DNA of 62,547 nucleotides from Deltaproteobacteria bacterium (GTDB taxonomy: Bacteria; Desulfobacterota; Binatia; UBA9968). Under the pieces are notes generated by a model, which did no database searches, had not been told where the DNA came from, and worked only from the letters and a program-made list of their open reading frames with translations. Positions 20,471 to 30,383 of the stretch are shown in pieces (positions within the stretch are counted from its first letter, which is position 1; each line of letters opens with the position of its first letter). Where the stretch lies: the NCBI GenBank assembly GCA_030688735.1, contig JAUYJC010000602.1, forward strand, positions 1-62,547, given 5' to 3'. A program made the translations under genes and the position numbers.

Positions 20471-20974
20471 ATGAAGTTATCATTGTTGTTTTTCGCCGTC
20501 GGACTGATCCTGGTCCATCTTCAGACGACCTTGCTCCACCTGTTGCCGCTCGGTCCGATCGTGCCGGATTTTGTTCTCGTGCTCTGCGTCTACTGGGCTT
20601 TGTATCATCCGACGGTGGGCGCGGTTTTGGCTTCCTTCGTGTTGGGCTACTCGGTGGATGTCGTTTCCAGCCCGATTCTGGGACTCAATGCGTTCGCAAT
20701 GTCCATGGTTTTCCTCGCCGTGCACCTCAGCTCCCGCTCGATCTGGCTGCATGATCCGATGTCCAGCGCCATCGTCGTGCTACTGGCATCGTTGGTTAAG
20801 GGCGCCGCGCTGGCTCTGCTCTCGGCGGTATTTTTGAACGCCGAGCGCTTTTGGATTGGTGCTTTCCCCTATATAATTATCGAAGCAGTGATCGCGGCAG
20901 CGCTGGCTCCCATCGTCTTTGCCCTATTGCGGCGCGGCCAGAGCTATGTGGAACGATCCCGCGTCGCCGCTTAG
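20471..20974 (+). CDS. mreD: Rod shape-determining protein MreD
   Basis: Hydrophobic 167-aa protein between mreC and PBP2; LLPLGPIVPDFVLVLCVYWALYHP. Confidence 0.9.
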   Translation: MKLSLLFFAVGLILVHLQTTLLHLLPLGPIVPDFVLVLCVYWALYHPTVGAVLASFVLGYSVDVVSSPILGLNAFAMSMVFLAVHLSSRSIWLHDPMSSAIVVLLASLVKGAALALLSAVFLNAERFWIGAFPYIIIEAVIAAALAPIVFALLRRGQSYVERSRVAA

Positions 20975-20984
20975 GGAAACTGGA

Positions 20985-22865
20985 ATGGCTGTTTCGACCG
21001 GAATCAATAGGCAAGACGGCGCGCCCAAAGTGCGTGAGCGCGTTCGGTGGCTTTATGTGCTTGTGGTCCTCGCCTTCCTGGCGCTGATCACCCGGCTGGC
21101 ATTTTTGCAAATCTTCCAAGGCGAGCGCTTCACCTTTCTGTCGGAAAACAATCGCATCCGACTCAAAAGGATCGCCGGCACCCGCGGCATGATCTTCGAT
21201 CGCCAGGGGCAACTGCTGGTCGACAGCCGGCCTTCCTTCGATCTCATTTTCACCCCCGAGGACGCGGAGGACGCCACCGGCACGCTAAGTCAGCTGGCGC
21301 GATACCTAGGGCGCGACGAAAAAGAGTTGCTCGCCATCTTCGAGGCGAACAAGGAACGGCTCGCCTTCGAGGAGCTCACTTTGGGAAAGGACGTCGATTG
21401 GCCTACCGTCGTTGCGGTCGAAACCCATCAACTCGACTTGCCCGGCATCACGCTGCGCACGCGGCCGCGTCGCAACTACGCCGAAGGACCCAAGGGCGCA
21501 CATATCCTCGGTTATTTGGGTGAGATCGGACCGGAAGATTTAAAGGAACTAAAAAAGCAAGGCTACGCGTCGGGAGACGAGATGGGCCAGTACGGGTTGG
21601 AGCGCAGATGGGAAAACTTCCTGCGCGGTCAAAGCGGCGGGCAGCAGGTCGAGGTGGACGCGCTGGGACGGCGCATGCGCGTGCTCCACGAAGTGCCCGA
21701 CGTGCCTGGATACACCGTGCACCTGACGCTCGACCGCGAGCTTCAAGAAACCACCTTCGCTGCGCTGCAAGGGAAAGAAGGAACCGTCGTGGCGCTCGAC
21801 GTCAATTCCGGCGCGGTCCTAGCGATGGTCAGCACGCCCGCATTCGATCCCAACGTCTTCGCCCGCGGCGTGAAAGCCGAAGAGTGGCGCGCGCTGATCA
21901 AGGATCAATTGCGGCCGCTGAACAATCGCGCAACCCAGGGTCAATACCCTCCGGGTTCGACCTTCAAGATCATCATGGCCATCGCCGGCTTGGAAGAAGG
22001 AGTGCTCCAGCCGGAGAGCCAGATTTCCGATCCTGGTTTCTACTTTTTTGGCAACCGCCAATTCCGGGACTGGAAAAAAGGGGGGCACGGCGCTGTCGAT
22101 CTGCACAGGGCGATCGTCGAGTCTTGCGACGTTTACTTTTATCAATTGGGGACACGCCTCGGCATCGACAAGATTGCCAAGTGGGCGCGCGCCTTCGGCT
22201 TGGGAGAAAAGACCGGCATCGCGCTGGACGACGAAAAGAGCGGCCTCGTGCCGGACACCGAATGGAAAAGGAAAAGATTTCGCCAACCCTGGTTTCCGGG
22301 GGAAACGGTTTCGATTGCCATCGGCCAGGGTTACCTTACCGTGACGCCTCTGCAAATGGCCAACATGACCGCGGCCGTGGCGAACGGCGGAACCCTTTAT
22401 CGTCCCTGGATCGTGCGCAAAGTGGAGTCGGTGACCGGAGCAGTCATCCGCCAATACGGGCCGGAAAAGATTCGCAGCATCGCAATCAAGCCGGAAACCT
22501 TGGAGCGGCTGCACAACGGCCTCGCCGACGTAGTCAAACTTCCATCCGGCACCGGCGGCGCGGCGCGCACCAATATCGTCGCCATCGCCGGCAAGACGGG
22601 CACGGCTCAAGTCGTCGAGATGAAGGGCGCCTATCTCAAGAGCGAGCAACTCAGTTACTTTAACCGCGACCATGCCTGGTTTGTTTCCTACGCGCCGGTG
22701 GAGAATCCGCAGATCGCCGTCGCCGTCCTGGTCGAGCACGGCGGGCACGGCGGTTCCGCCGCCGCGCCGATAGCGAAAAAAGTGATCGAGAAATTCATCG
22801 AGCAACAGAACCGGCCCGCCGACCAAAACCAGGTGCGCGCCGAAGGGAACTCCCGTGCAAATTGA
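20985..22865 (+). CDS. mrdA: Penicillin-binding protein 2
   Basis: RGMIFDRQGQLLVDSRPSFDL; QGQYPPGSTFKIIMAIAGL (SxxK), AGKTGTAQVVEMK (KTG). Confidence 0.96.
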   Translation: MAVSTGINRQDGAPKVRERVRWLYVLVVLAFLALITRLAFLQIFQGERFTFLSENNRIRLKRIAGTRGMIFDRQGQLLVDSRPSFDLIFTPEDAEDATGTLSQLARYLGRDEKELLAIFEANKERLAFEELTLGKDVDWPTVVAVETHQLDLPGITLRTRPRRNYAEGPKGAHILGYLGEIGPEDLKELKKQGYASGDEMGQYGLERRWENFLRGQSGGQQVEVDALGRRMRVLHEVPDVPGYTVHLTLDRELQETTFAALQGKEGTVVALDVNSGAVLAMVSTPAFDPNVFARGVKAEEWRALIKDQLRPLNNRATQGQYPPGSTFKIIMAIAGLEEGVLQPESQISDPGFYFFGNRQFRDWKKGGHGAVDLHRAIVESCDVYFYQLGTRLGIDKIAKWARAFGLGEKTGIALDDEKSGLVPDTEWKRKRFRQPWFPGETVSIAIGQGYLTVTPLQMANMTAAVANGGTLYRPWIVRKVESVTGAVIRQYGPEKIRSIAIKPETLERLHNGLADVVKLPSGTGGAARTNIVAIAGKTGTAQVVEMKGAYLKSEQLSYFNRDHAWFVSYAPVENPQIAVAVLVEHGGHGGSAAAPIAKKVIEKFIEQQNRPADQNQVRAEGNSRAN

Positions 22866-23958
22866 CCGGCGCCTTATCTCCCATTTCGATTGGACGCTGT
22901 TCCTGCTCGCCCTTGCCTTTGTGTTGATCGGCGTCACGACGATTTACAGCGCCAACTACGACATCATCCAGAAGCACGCCGGGGCTTTACCGGGACGCCA
23001 ACTCATGTGGTTGGGATTCGGGCTGATCGCGTTGTTTGCCGCTCTCACTTTTGACTACCACTATATCGACCGGCTTGCTTATCCCTTCTACGGCGCGATG
23101 TTTCTACTGTTGGTAGCGGTGCTTTTCCTCGGCCATTCCGGCGGCGGCTCGCAGCGCTGGATCAATCTCGGCCTTTTTAGATTGCAGCCGTCCGAGCCGG
23201 CGAAAATCGCCATCGTCTTAGTGATGGCGAAATATTTCCAGGATGACGAGCCTCAGCGGGGCTATTATTTGCGGGATCTCTGGGCGCCTTTCGCGCTGGC
23301 GGCGCCGCTGGTGCTGCTCACACTGGTGCAGCCGGACCTCGGCACCGCCATCATCCTGGGCGTCGTCTTCATTAGCATGATACTCATGGGCGGTCTGCGC
23401 ACCCGCTCTTTTCTTTACTTGGTCGGCGCGGGTTTGGCATTTCTCCCGGTCGCCTGGCATTTCTTGAAAACCTACCAGCGCAACCGCATCCTGACTTTTC
23501 TCGACCCCGATCGCGATCCGCTCGGGGCCGGTTACCATGTGATTCAATCGCAGATCGCCGTCGGCTCCGGCAAGCTTTTCGGCAAAGGCTACCTGCACGG
23601 CACGCAAAACCGGCTCGACTTCCTGCCGGCCCAGCATACCGATTTTATCTTCGCGGTTTTTTCCGAGGAATGGGGTTTTGTCGGATGCTTGGTTTTGCTG
23701 CTGCTCTATTTCGCGCTGCTCGTCTACTGCCTGGGACTCGTCCAGCGGGCGAAGGACCGCTTCGGCGCCCTGTTGGTGTTCGGCATGACCGCGATCTTTT
23801 TCTGGCATGTGACGATCAACGTAGCGATGGTTGTGGGACTCATGCCGGTCGTCGGTGTGCCGCTGCCGATGGTCAGCTACGGCGGCTCGGCGCTTGCCAC
23901 CATGATGTTCGCCATCGGCGTCATCATGAACGTCAGCATGCGCCGGTTTATCTTCTGA
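22855..23958 (+). CDS. rodA: Rod shape-determining protein RodA (SEDS family)
   Basis: GGGSQRWINLGLFRLQPSEPAKIAIVLVMAKYF; C-terminal LMPVVGVPLPMVSYGGSALATMMFAIGVIMNVSMRRFIF. Confidence 0.97.
   Translation: MQIDRRLISHFDWTLFLLALAFVLIGVTTIYSANYDIIQKHAGALPGRQLMWLGFGLIALFAALTFDYHYIDRLAYPFYGAMFLLLVAVLFLGHSGGGSQRWINLGLFRLQPSEPAKIAIVLVMAKYFQDDEPQRGYYLRDLWAPFALAAPLVLLTLVQPDLGTAIILGVVFISMILMGGLRTRSFLYLVGAGLAFLPVAWHFLKTYQRNRILTFLDPDRDPLGAGYHVIQSQIAVGSGKLFGKGYLHGTQNRLDFLPAQHTDFIFAVFSEEWGFVGCLVLLLLYFALLVYCLGLVQRAKDRFGALLVFGMTAIFFWHVTINVAMVVGLMPVVGVPLPMVSYGGSALATMMFAIGVIMNVSMRRFIF
23835..23955 (+). repeat. Direct repeat, copy 1 (rodA 3' end)
   Basis: 121 bp, 8 mismatches to 29788-29908 by eye. Confidence 0.95.
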
Positions 23959-24120
23959 TCTTTTTCCGTTCCAAGTTCATTTTCAGCAGCGCTAAGTTGC
24001 GTGAAAAAGACCCCAGTCAAAGTTCACTGTCAGGGTCCGCTTTCCGGTAGCGTGGCAGTGGTTTCGAACGCACATTCTGCGGTGCCTAAAACTCGCAACG
24101 GGTTCCATCTAAAGGGTATG

Positions 24121-24711
24121 TTATTTCTGGGCGGCGGGATTGGCCTTGGCCGCATCGGGAGCCGCGTGGCCGCCCTGTTGCGGCAGGCCAGAAGCGTCGT
24201 CTTGCCTCGCTTCTACGACGTCTTGGATTGCCTCGAGAATCTGAACGTAGGCCCCGCAGCGGCAGATATTCCCGTTGAGATAGCGGCCAATCTGCTCCCT
24301 CGTCGGCTCAGAATACGCCTGCAGGAGTGCCTTGCAGGCCAGTAGCATCCCCGAGGTGCAGAAGCCGCACTGGGCTGCGCCGCGTCGGATGAAGGCCTCT
24401 TGGAGGGGATCCAGACCGTCTACTGGCGCCAGACCCTCGATCGTCGTCACACGCTTCCCCGATGCCTCGAAGGCCAGGTAGGTGCAGGAGCTGATCGGCT
24501 CTTCGTCAACCAGGACAGTGCAGGCCCCGCAGACTTGGGACTCGCACGAGCGTTTCGTCCCGGTGAGACGGAGCCGCTCGCGCACAAACTCCAGCAGAGT
24601 CTCTTCGGCGCGGACTTCGCCCTTCCACGGCCGGCCGTTGATCTGGAGGGCAACCGGCATCGTGTGCGACGTTTGTGGCATCGCGGACCCAGTGTGCAAG
24701 GCGTCGGCCAT
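24121..24711 (-). CDS. Molybdenum hydroxylase small (2Fe-2S) subunit, CoxS/XdhC-like
   Basis: CESQVCGACTVLVDEEPISSCTYLA and CGFCTSGMLLACKALL...GNICRCGAYVQI. Confidence 0.95.
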   Translation of the reverse strand: MADALHTGSAMPQTSHTMPVALQINGRPWKGEVRAEETLLEFVRERLRLTGTKRSCESQVCGACTVLVDEEPISSCTYLAFEASGKRVTTIEGLAPVDGLDPLQEAFIRRGAAQCGFCTSGMLLACKALLQAYSEPTREQIGRYLNGNICRCGAYVQILEAIQDVVEARQDDASGLPQQGGHAAPDAAKANPAAQK

Positions 24712-24712
24712 C

Positions 24713-25579
24713 TCAATTGCTCCCGTTGGTGCCCACGGCCTGAGCGAGCGCTCGGCCCAAGAGCACCCCGGTCAGGTACGTCTTGTACGCCACTGATCCA
24801 TGCAGGTCGTCCACGGGCTTTAAGACCTCTCCGTAATGGCGCTGTGCCTCGCGCAAGATCTGCTGGCCATCGGCGAGTGTCGCGCCTTGCAGGCGCGACT
24901 CGAGTTCCTGTAGCCGCATGGGCACCGGGCCAACGCAGCTCACGGCCAGCCGCACGTCGGTGAGGCGTCCGTCGTGCTGGGCCGCCGCCACTGCCACACC
25001 CAGGGAGGGGCGCTCAAAACGCGCCGCGCGCAGGTAGGCGCTACCCATGCCTGGTGGCAGCGGCGCCACCTCCAGCTCGACCAAAAGCTCATCGGGCTCC
25101 AGCGCGGTCTCATAGGGTCCCATGAAAAACGTCTCGAGGCCCATCGTACGGCCGCCGCTGTGCTTGCCGATCTTGACCCTGGTGTCATAGACCAGCAGGA
25201 CTGGGGCAGGATCCGAATGCGGGTCGCCGAAGCAGAGACTCCCGCCAAGCGTGCCGACGTTACGCACGCGCACGTTTGCTACTAGTCCGGTAGCATGTTG
25301 CAGCAACGGCAGGTGCTCGGCCACCTCTGCCGACCTCTCCAGATGGCGATGGGTGACCGTGCCACCGATGTGCATCCTCTCGCCATCCCATGCCAGCTCG
25401 CCCAGTTCGGGGATTCTTTTGATATCCACCAGGTGGGTGTATTGGACGAGTCCCAGTCGCAGCCACAGGATGAGTTCAGTCCCCCCCGCATAGACCTTGG
25501 CGTCGTCTCCGAGACGGGCGAGTTCGGCAGACGCTTCGGTCACATTCGTGGGCTGGTACACGCGCAACGGCCTGAGCAT
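24713..25579 (-). CDS. Molybdenum hydroxylase FAD-binding medium subunit, CoxM-like
   Basis: MLRPLRVYQPTNVTEASAELARLGDDAKVYAGGTELILWLR; VRNVGTLGGSLCFGDPHSD. Confidence 0.93.
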   Translation of the reverse strand: MLRPLRVYQPTNVTEASAELARLGDDAKVYAGGTELILWLRLGLVQYTHLVDIKRIPELGELAWDGERMHIGGTVTHRHLERSAEVAEHLPLLQHATGLVANVRVRNVGTLGGSLCFGDPHSDPAPVLLVYDTRVKIGKHSGGRTMGLETFFMGPYETALEPDELLVELEVAPLPPGMGSAYLRAARFERPSLGVAVAAAQHDGRLTDVRLAVSCVGPVPMRLQELESRLQGATLADGQQILREAQRHYGEVLKPVDDLHGSVAYKTYLTGVLLGRALAQAVGTNGSN

Positions 25580-25593
25580 TTTGCCTCTCTTTG

Positions 25594-27876
25594 TTATGCA
25601 AGCTTCCCCAGGCCGCGCAGTAGCTTCTCCGGCGTGATGGGGAGTTCCTTGATGCGCACGCCCACCGCGTCAAAGACGGCATTGGCGATGGCTGGCGCTA
25701 TGGGACTCACGGAAGTCTGGGACATGCCCTTGGCGCCCAAGGGGCCAGGGCCATCGTGGTTTTCCACCATGATAGACGTGAAGCGCTGCGGGAGGTCATG
25801 GACGAGGGGCAGGCGGTACTGGAAGCTGTCGCCATTCAGGAGCTGGCCGTCGCCGTAGATCATCTCCTCGTACATCGCATCGCCCAAACCCATCACGCCG
25901 CCACCGTCGAGCTGGCTCTTACAAGCAACCGGGTGGACGGCCGTTCCCACGTCGGCCGCAATGGCGTATTGCAACAGGGTCACGTCGCCTGTCTGCGGGT
26001 CGACCTCCACCTCCGCCGCGCCGACACTGAGTTCCCAATGGGGGACAACGCCTTGCCACACGTTATCGGCGCGTGGTGTGCTGTAATGGCCTTTGCCTCT
26101 GACGACCAGGCTATGCGCAAGCGCGCTGATGACCCTGCCGACAGGATAAGGCCGTTCACCGTGCCACAACTGACCTGCCGCGTACTGCCACTCCTCGGGC
26201 GTCCCGCCGACGGCCTTGGCGGCGACCTCCAGGAGCTGCCGCTTGAGATCCTCGCAGGCCCGCTGGGCGGCCATCCCCATGGACACTGTGTCTCTGGAAC
26301 TCCCGATGCCGTCCGAGTAGGGCAAATCTGTGTGCGGGTGGGTCACCTCTATCTGGCTCTCGGGGACGCCCAGTGTCTCCACGGCAACGCGGGCCAGCAT
26401 GGTATAGAGACCCTGTCCAATCTCGGCCCCCGAGTGGAGGATACGGATGATGCCGCGGTTGTCCGCCGTGACCTCCACGTCGGAGACGCTGGCGCCGGAG
26501 TAGCCATGGCGCAAGGTTGCCGCGATCCCCCGACCGCGCACCGGGGTGGTGCCGGTATAGACGATATCGGCGGGCGGCCCAACGCGTTGTGAGCGGCCGT
26601 TCCAATTCAAGGCCGTGAGAGCACGACGGACGAGATCGTCCATATCCGTATCGAAGGGACCAACCGTCTCGATGAGACGCTCGCCACGGTGTAAGAAGTT
26701 GTGCCGGCGAAACGCCACCGGGTCCATCCCCAGCTTGCGGGCGATGGTATCGTAGTGGGACTCGTAGCCCCAGGTGGTCTGTGCTCTGCCGAGACTGCGA
26801 AAGGCGCCAGCCGGGACTTTGTTGGTGTAGTAGGAGCGACCGACGATCCGGAGATGGGGCACTCGGTACGGCCCCCACGCCAGCGAGGAGCCCCGTCGCG
26901 GCACGTTCATGGCGTTTCCCTGGGCATAGGCGCCCTTATCGAAGATGAGATCAATGTCCTGGGCCATAAGTGTGCCGTCGGCCTTGACACCGGTCTTGAC
27001 ATGGTACACGACGGCATGACGGCAGTCGCTGCGAAAGCTTTCCTCGGCGCTCGGCCTCAAGGTGACGGCACGCCCCGAACGGATGGCGAGGAAGATCGCG
27101 ATCAGGTGCTCGGTCTTAAGCTCCTTGGAGCCGAACCCGCCGCCCACGTAAGGAAACCCCACGCGCACCTTGTTGCGATCAAAGCCGAACATCGCCGCGA
27201 TGTCATCGCGGGAGCGGAAGGGGTGCTGAATCGGTGCGGTGAGTTCCAGCGTATCCCCGCGCACCTCGGCGATACAGCCCCCAAGATTCTCCATAGGGTA
27301 GTGGAAGACACTCTGAAACACGTAGGTGTCTTCGAGAATATGATCGGACTCGCGCCAACCCTGCTCGACATCACCCCAGCCGAAGTCGAACCGGCCCACC
27401 AGGTTGCCGGGACGCTTGTTGTGAATCACCGGCGCTTCAGGTTTGAGCGCCTCGCGAACGTCGAAGAGCATGGGGAGGCTTTCATAGGCCACCTCGATAC
27501 AGTCTAAGGCCTGCCGGGCAAGTGACGGGGTCTCTGCAGCCACAGCAGCAACGGGCTCTCCTTCATAGCGCACCTTCTCCAATGCGACTAAAGGAGCAGC
27601 CCCCTCACCCTCCGCGCCATAGGATGCCGGGTCCAGGAAAGGATTGAGGTTCCCGAGGTGCTCACGCGTGACCACGGCGTGCACACCTGGCAGCCGCTCG
27701 GCCTGCCGGGCATCGATGGAAACAAGACGTGCGTGGGCATAGGGAGAACGCAAAATAGCGCCGAAGAGAGTCCCCAGTGGTAAGGGCAGGTCCTCCGTGT
27801 AGACGGCCTGCCCCGTAACTTTCGGCAGCGCGTCAATACGCGGTGTCTGTACGGTAACGGTTCCCACGTCTTTCAT
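25594..27876 (-). CDS. Molybdenum hydroxylase large (molybdopterin) subunit, CoxL/aldehyde oxidase-like
   Basis: TGQAVYTEDLPLPLGTLFGAILRSPYAHARL; PYVGGGFGSKELKTEH; AGAFRSLGRAQ; PLGAKGMSQTSVSPIAPAIANAVFDAVGVRIKELPITPEKLL. Confidence 0.94.
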   Translation of the reverse strand: MKDVGTVTVQTPRIDALPKVTGQAVYTEDLPLPLGTLFGAILRSPYAHARLVSIDARQAERLPGVHAVVTREHLGNLNPFLDPASYGAEGEGAAPLVALEKVRYEGEPVAAVAAETPSLARQALDCIEVAYESLPMLFDVREALKPEAPVIHNKRPGNLVGRFDFGWGDVEQGWRESDHILEDTYVFQSVFHYPMENLGGCIAEVRGDTLELTAPIQHPFRSRDDIAAMFGFDRNKVRVGFPYVGGGFGSKELKTEHLIAIFLAIRSGRAVTLRPSAEESFRSDCRHAVVYHVKTGVKADGTLMAQDIDLIFDKGAYAQGNAMNVPRRGSSLAWGPYRVPHLRIVGRSYYTNKVPAGAFRSLGRAQTTWGYESHYDTIARKLGMDPVAFRRHNFLHRGERLIETVGPFDTDMDDLVRRALTALNWNGRSQRVGPPADIVYTGTTPVRGRGIAATLRHGYSGASVSDVEVTADNRGIIRILHSGAEIGQGLYTMLARVAVETLGVPESQIEVTHPHTDLPYSDGIGSSRDTVSMGMAAQRACEDLKRQLLEVAAKAVGGTPEEWQYAAGQLWHGERPYPVGRVISALAHSLVVRGKGHYSTPRADNVWQGVVPHWELSVGAAEVEVDPQTGDVTLLQYAIAADVGTAVHPVACKSQLDGGGVMGLGDAMYEEMIYGDGQLLNGDSFQYRLPLVHDLPQRFTSIMVENHDGPGPLGAKGMSQTSVSPIAPAIANAVFDAVGVRIKELPITPEKLLRGLGKLA

Positions 27877-28383
27877 GGGGCTTACCTTTTAGTTTAAGTG
27901 CTTAACAAGAACCACTTCAAGAAAGTTTATCGCGCCGAGACGCCAAGAGCGCAAAGAAAAATCTTTTTATTTTTCCAAACTCGGCGTGCTTTAGTCTTCG
28001 CGCGAGTCATCTTTTTTTTCAGATTCCTTCAGCCATAAGCCAACTAAGAATTTCAAATATCTTTGCTTAGGCGTTCCTCCCGGGAACGAGCGTCGCTAAC
28101 GTCGCAGAAGATCATCATGTCGCTCCTCAGGCGGGTTGGTTGTACCCCATTTTTTCCTCCGCGTCCACTTGCACCGCTGCAGCCGGTCAGGCGGGTTTGG
28201 CCAGCTTGGAAGCTGCCTTCAGACACGGTATCGCTACGGGCAGCCGGTCTGGTTATTAACAAGATTGACTCCGACGAACAGATTCTGATAAGCCAGTCGC
28301 TGGGGACTGACGAGCTTTACCCGTCGTGTCGGGTTGACAGGGAAGGCAACAGTCAAGACATCCAGGAGCAGAGGGGAACGACG

Positions 28384-29373
28384 ATGATTAAGTCCATATT
28401 GCGCGGGTTGACATTTCTAGCGGTCCTGTTTCCAACTTTTGGCGGCTATCTCTTGGCTGCCCAAATGTATGCGGTCTGGACCAGCGAGGCGGGAGTTTAC
28501 GCTCCCGTGTGGGTTACGAAAGAGGCCGGGTTTTTTGAAAAATATGGAAACCAGGTGCAGCTCATATTTATCCAGGGCGCGACCTCTGCGGCGGCGGCTT
28601 TGATTTCCGGAGACGCCCACATCGCCTACATGTCGCCCCAGGTGGCGATTACGAGCACCCTGAAGGGGCTTGATCTCGTCATGCTTGCCCGGATGGGGAA
28701 CTTCATTGAAAATCAGATCTTTGGCAGAAAGGGTATAACCAGCCTGAAACAGATCAAGAGCCTGGCCGTCAGCCGGTTCGGGAGCAGCGCCGATTTTGTC
28801 GGACGGGTTTTGGTCGAGCGCGAGGGACTTAAGCCCGACAGCGAAGTTGCCTTCTTGCAGTTTGGAAATCAGTCCAGCCGGCTGGCAGCCATAGAAACAG
28901 GCAGGGCCGATGCCGCAATTTTGACTCCTCCAATAACCTTGCAGGCGAGAAAAATGGGCTTCCCGCTCCTCGCGGATGGCATGAAGCTACAGATTCCCTA
29001 CTCCAGCAACATGATGGTGGTCCGCCGCTCCTATCTGGATAAGAATCGAGAGGCGGTCCGCAATGCCTTGAAAGCGCTGATCGAGGGGGTGCATTCCTTC
29101 AAGGCCAATAAAGAGCACACCATCAAGGTGATCTCTAAATACTTGAAGATTCAGGACCGCGAGGTTGCTGAAGAAAATATTCGCGGCTACGACTTTCCTT
29201 TGAAGCCTTATCCCGCAAAGGAATACTTTGATCTTCCTATCCAGGAAGTCGCCAAAAGAGAACCCAGAGTTTTAAAAGAAAACCCCGCGCGTTTTGCCGA
29301 TTCCTCTCTGGTCAAAGAGTTGGATGAGAGCGGATTCATAGATAAATTGACTAGAGATTACGGTCTAAAATAG
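28384..29373 (+). CDS. NMT1/THI5-like ABC solute-binding protein (orphan)
   Basis: MIKSILRGLTFLAVLFPTFGGYLLAAQMYAVWTSEAGVYAPVWVTKEAGFFEKYGNQVQLIFIQGATSAAAALISGDAHIAY. Confidence 0.88.
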   Translation: MIKSILRGLTFLAVLFPTFGGYLLAAQMYAVWTSEAGVYAPVWVTKEAGFFEKYGNQVQLIFIQGATSAAAALISGDAHIAYMSPQVAITSTLKGLDLVMLARMGNFIENQIFGRKGITSLKQIKSLAVSRFGSSADFVGRVLVEREGLKPDSEVAFLQFGNQSSRLAAIETGRADAAILTPPITLQARKMGFPLLADGMKLQIPYSSNMMVVRRSYLDKNREAVRNALKALIEGVHSFKANKEHTIKVISKYLKIQDREVAEENIRGYDFPLKPYPAKEYFDLPIQEVAKREPRVLKENPARFADSSLVKELDESGFIDKLTRDYGLK

Positions 29374-29787
29374 AGAAACCACTGATGATGTCTGATTCGC
29401 GGAAGGGAATTTTTGGCATACCTCGCCGGGATCCTTCAAAAAGACAAAAGCCCGATTCCTTTTTTTCAGACGAACGAATCCATCTGATAGGGAATCGGGC
29501 TCCCATCCTCAATCCGGTTCGCCTGTGCGTGCCCGCACGCAGTCAAGCCAATGTTCGGGCAGATCTTTTACCGACGTACATGATGATGTTGCTCAATCCT
29601 CAAGAAGGGAACCCGACACGAATTTTTTTGAGCGGTTTGCTTTGCGAGAAGCCGGATGGGACAAAAGGGGCCGGGGTCAGGCGGGATATTTGCTATTTCT
29701 AAACTTCGGACTTCGAACTTCGGGGCCAGGTTTTGCAATCCCTAGAGGCGCGCCATGGCCCGTCCTCTACGACCGGAGTTTGGTGGC

Positions 29788-29908
29788 GGGACTCATGCCG
29801 GTCGTCGGTGTGCCGCTGCCGATGGTCAGTTATGGCGGGTCGGCGCTCGCTTCCATGATGTTCGCCATCGGCGTGATCATGAACGTCAGCATGCGCCGGT
29901 TTATCTTT
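29788..29908 (+). repeat. Direct repeat, copy 2: detached rodA 3'-end fragment
   Basis: Encodes GLMPVVGVPLPMVSYGGSALASMMFAIGVIMNVSMRRFIF then TAG; no rodA body upstream. Confidence 0.95.
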
Positions 29909-29951
29909 TAGGAACCGTTCAAAGGGTTCAAGTCGGGGGAATCAGTTGAGC

Positions 29952-30278
29952 CTATTGCAGGGCTTTTTCGATGGCGCTCACCAACTTCGCTTTCGGGACC
30001 GCGCCGACGATCTGCTCCTTCACCGCACCGCCCTTTAGGATGATCAGATTAGGGATACCGCGGATGCCGTAGCGAGAAGCGGTGGCGGGATGGTCGTCGA
30101 CGTTGAGCTTCGCCACTTTCAATTTGCCTTCGTATTCGCCGGCCAGTTCTTCCACAATCGGCGCGATGGATTTGCACGGGCCGCACCAGGGAGCCCAAAA
30201 ATCGACCAGCACCGGCAGCGCCGACTGAATGACTTCAGTTTCAAAATTGTTGTCGCCTACCTCGGTAATCTTTCCCAT
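29952..30278 (-). CDS. trxA: Thioredoxin
   Basis: VLVDFWAPWCGPCKSIAPIVEELA; YGIRGIPNLIILKGG. Confidence 0.97.
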   Translation of the reverse strand: MGKITEVGDNNFETEVIQSALPVLVDFWAPWCGPCKSIAPIVEELAGEYEGKLKVAKLNVDDHPATASRYGIRGIPNLIILKGGAVKEQIVGAVPKAKLVSAIEKALQ

Positions 30279-30383
30279 GATGCCCGCCTCCTTATAATTT
30301 CCGCGTTTCGAGTCTCGCGTTTCGAGTTTCTGGTTCTTCGGAACAGCGCCGCCAGTGACGCACTCTCGCAGCGAATTACCAAG

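Noticed and set aside
21608-22663. 351-aa plus-strand ORF overlapping mrdA
   Set aside because: Arg-rich out-of-frame translation of the PBP2 gene; GC-codon artefact.
29449-29501. Inverted repeat AGCCCGATTCC/GGAATCGGGCT as a terminator for the solute-binding gene
   Set aside because: The 31-nt spacer is long and no U-tract follows on the plus strand; not convincing.
29525-29911. 128-aa ORF as a genuine gene
   Set aside because: Only its last ~40 residues match RodA; the N-terminal part is unrelated intergenic sequence, so it is treated as a remnant/repeat.
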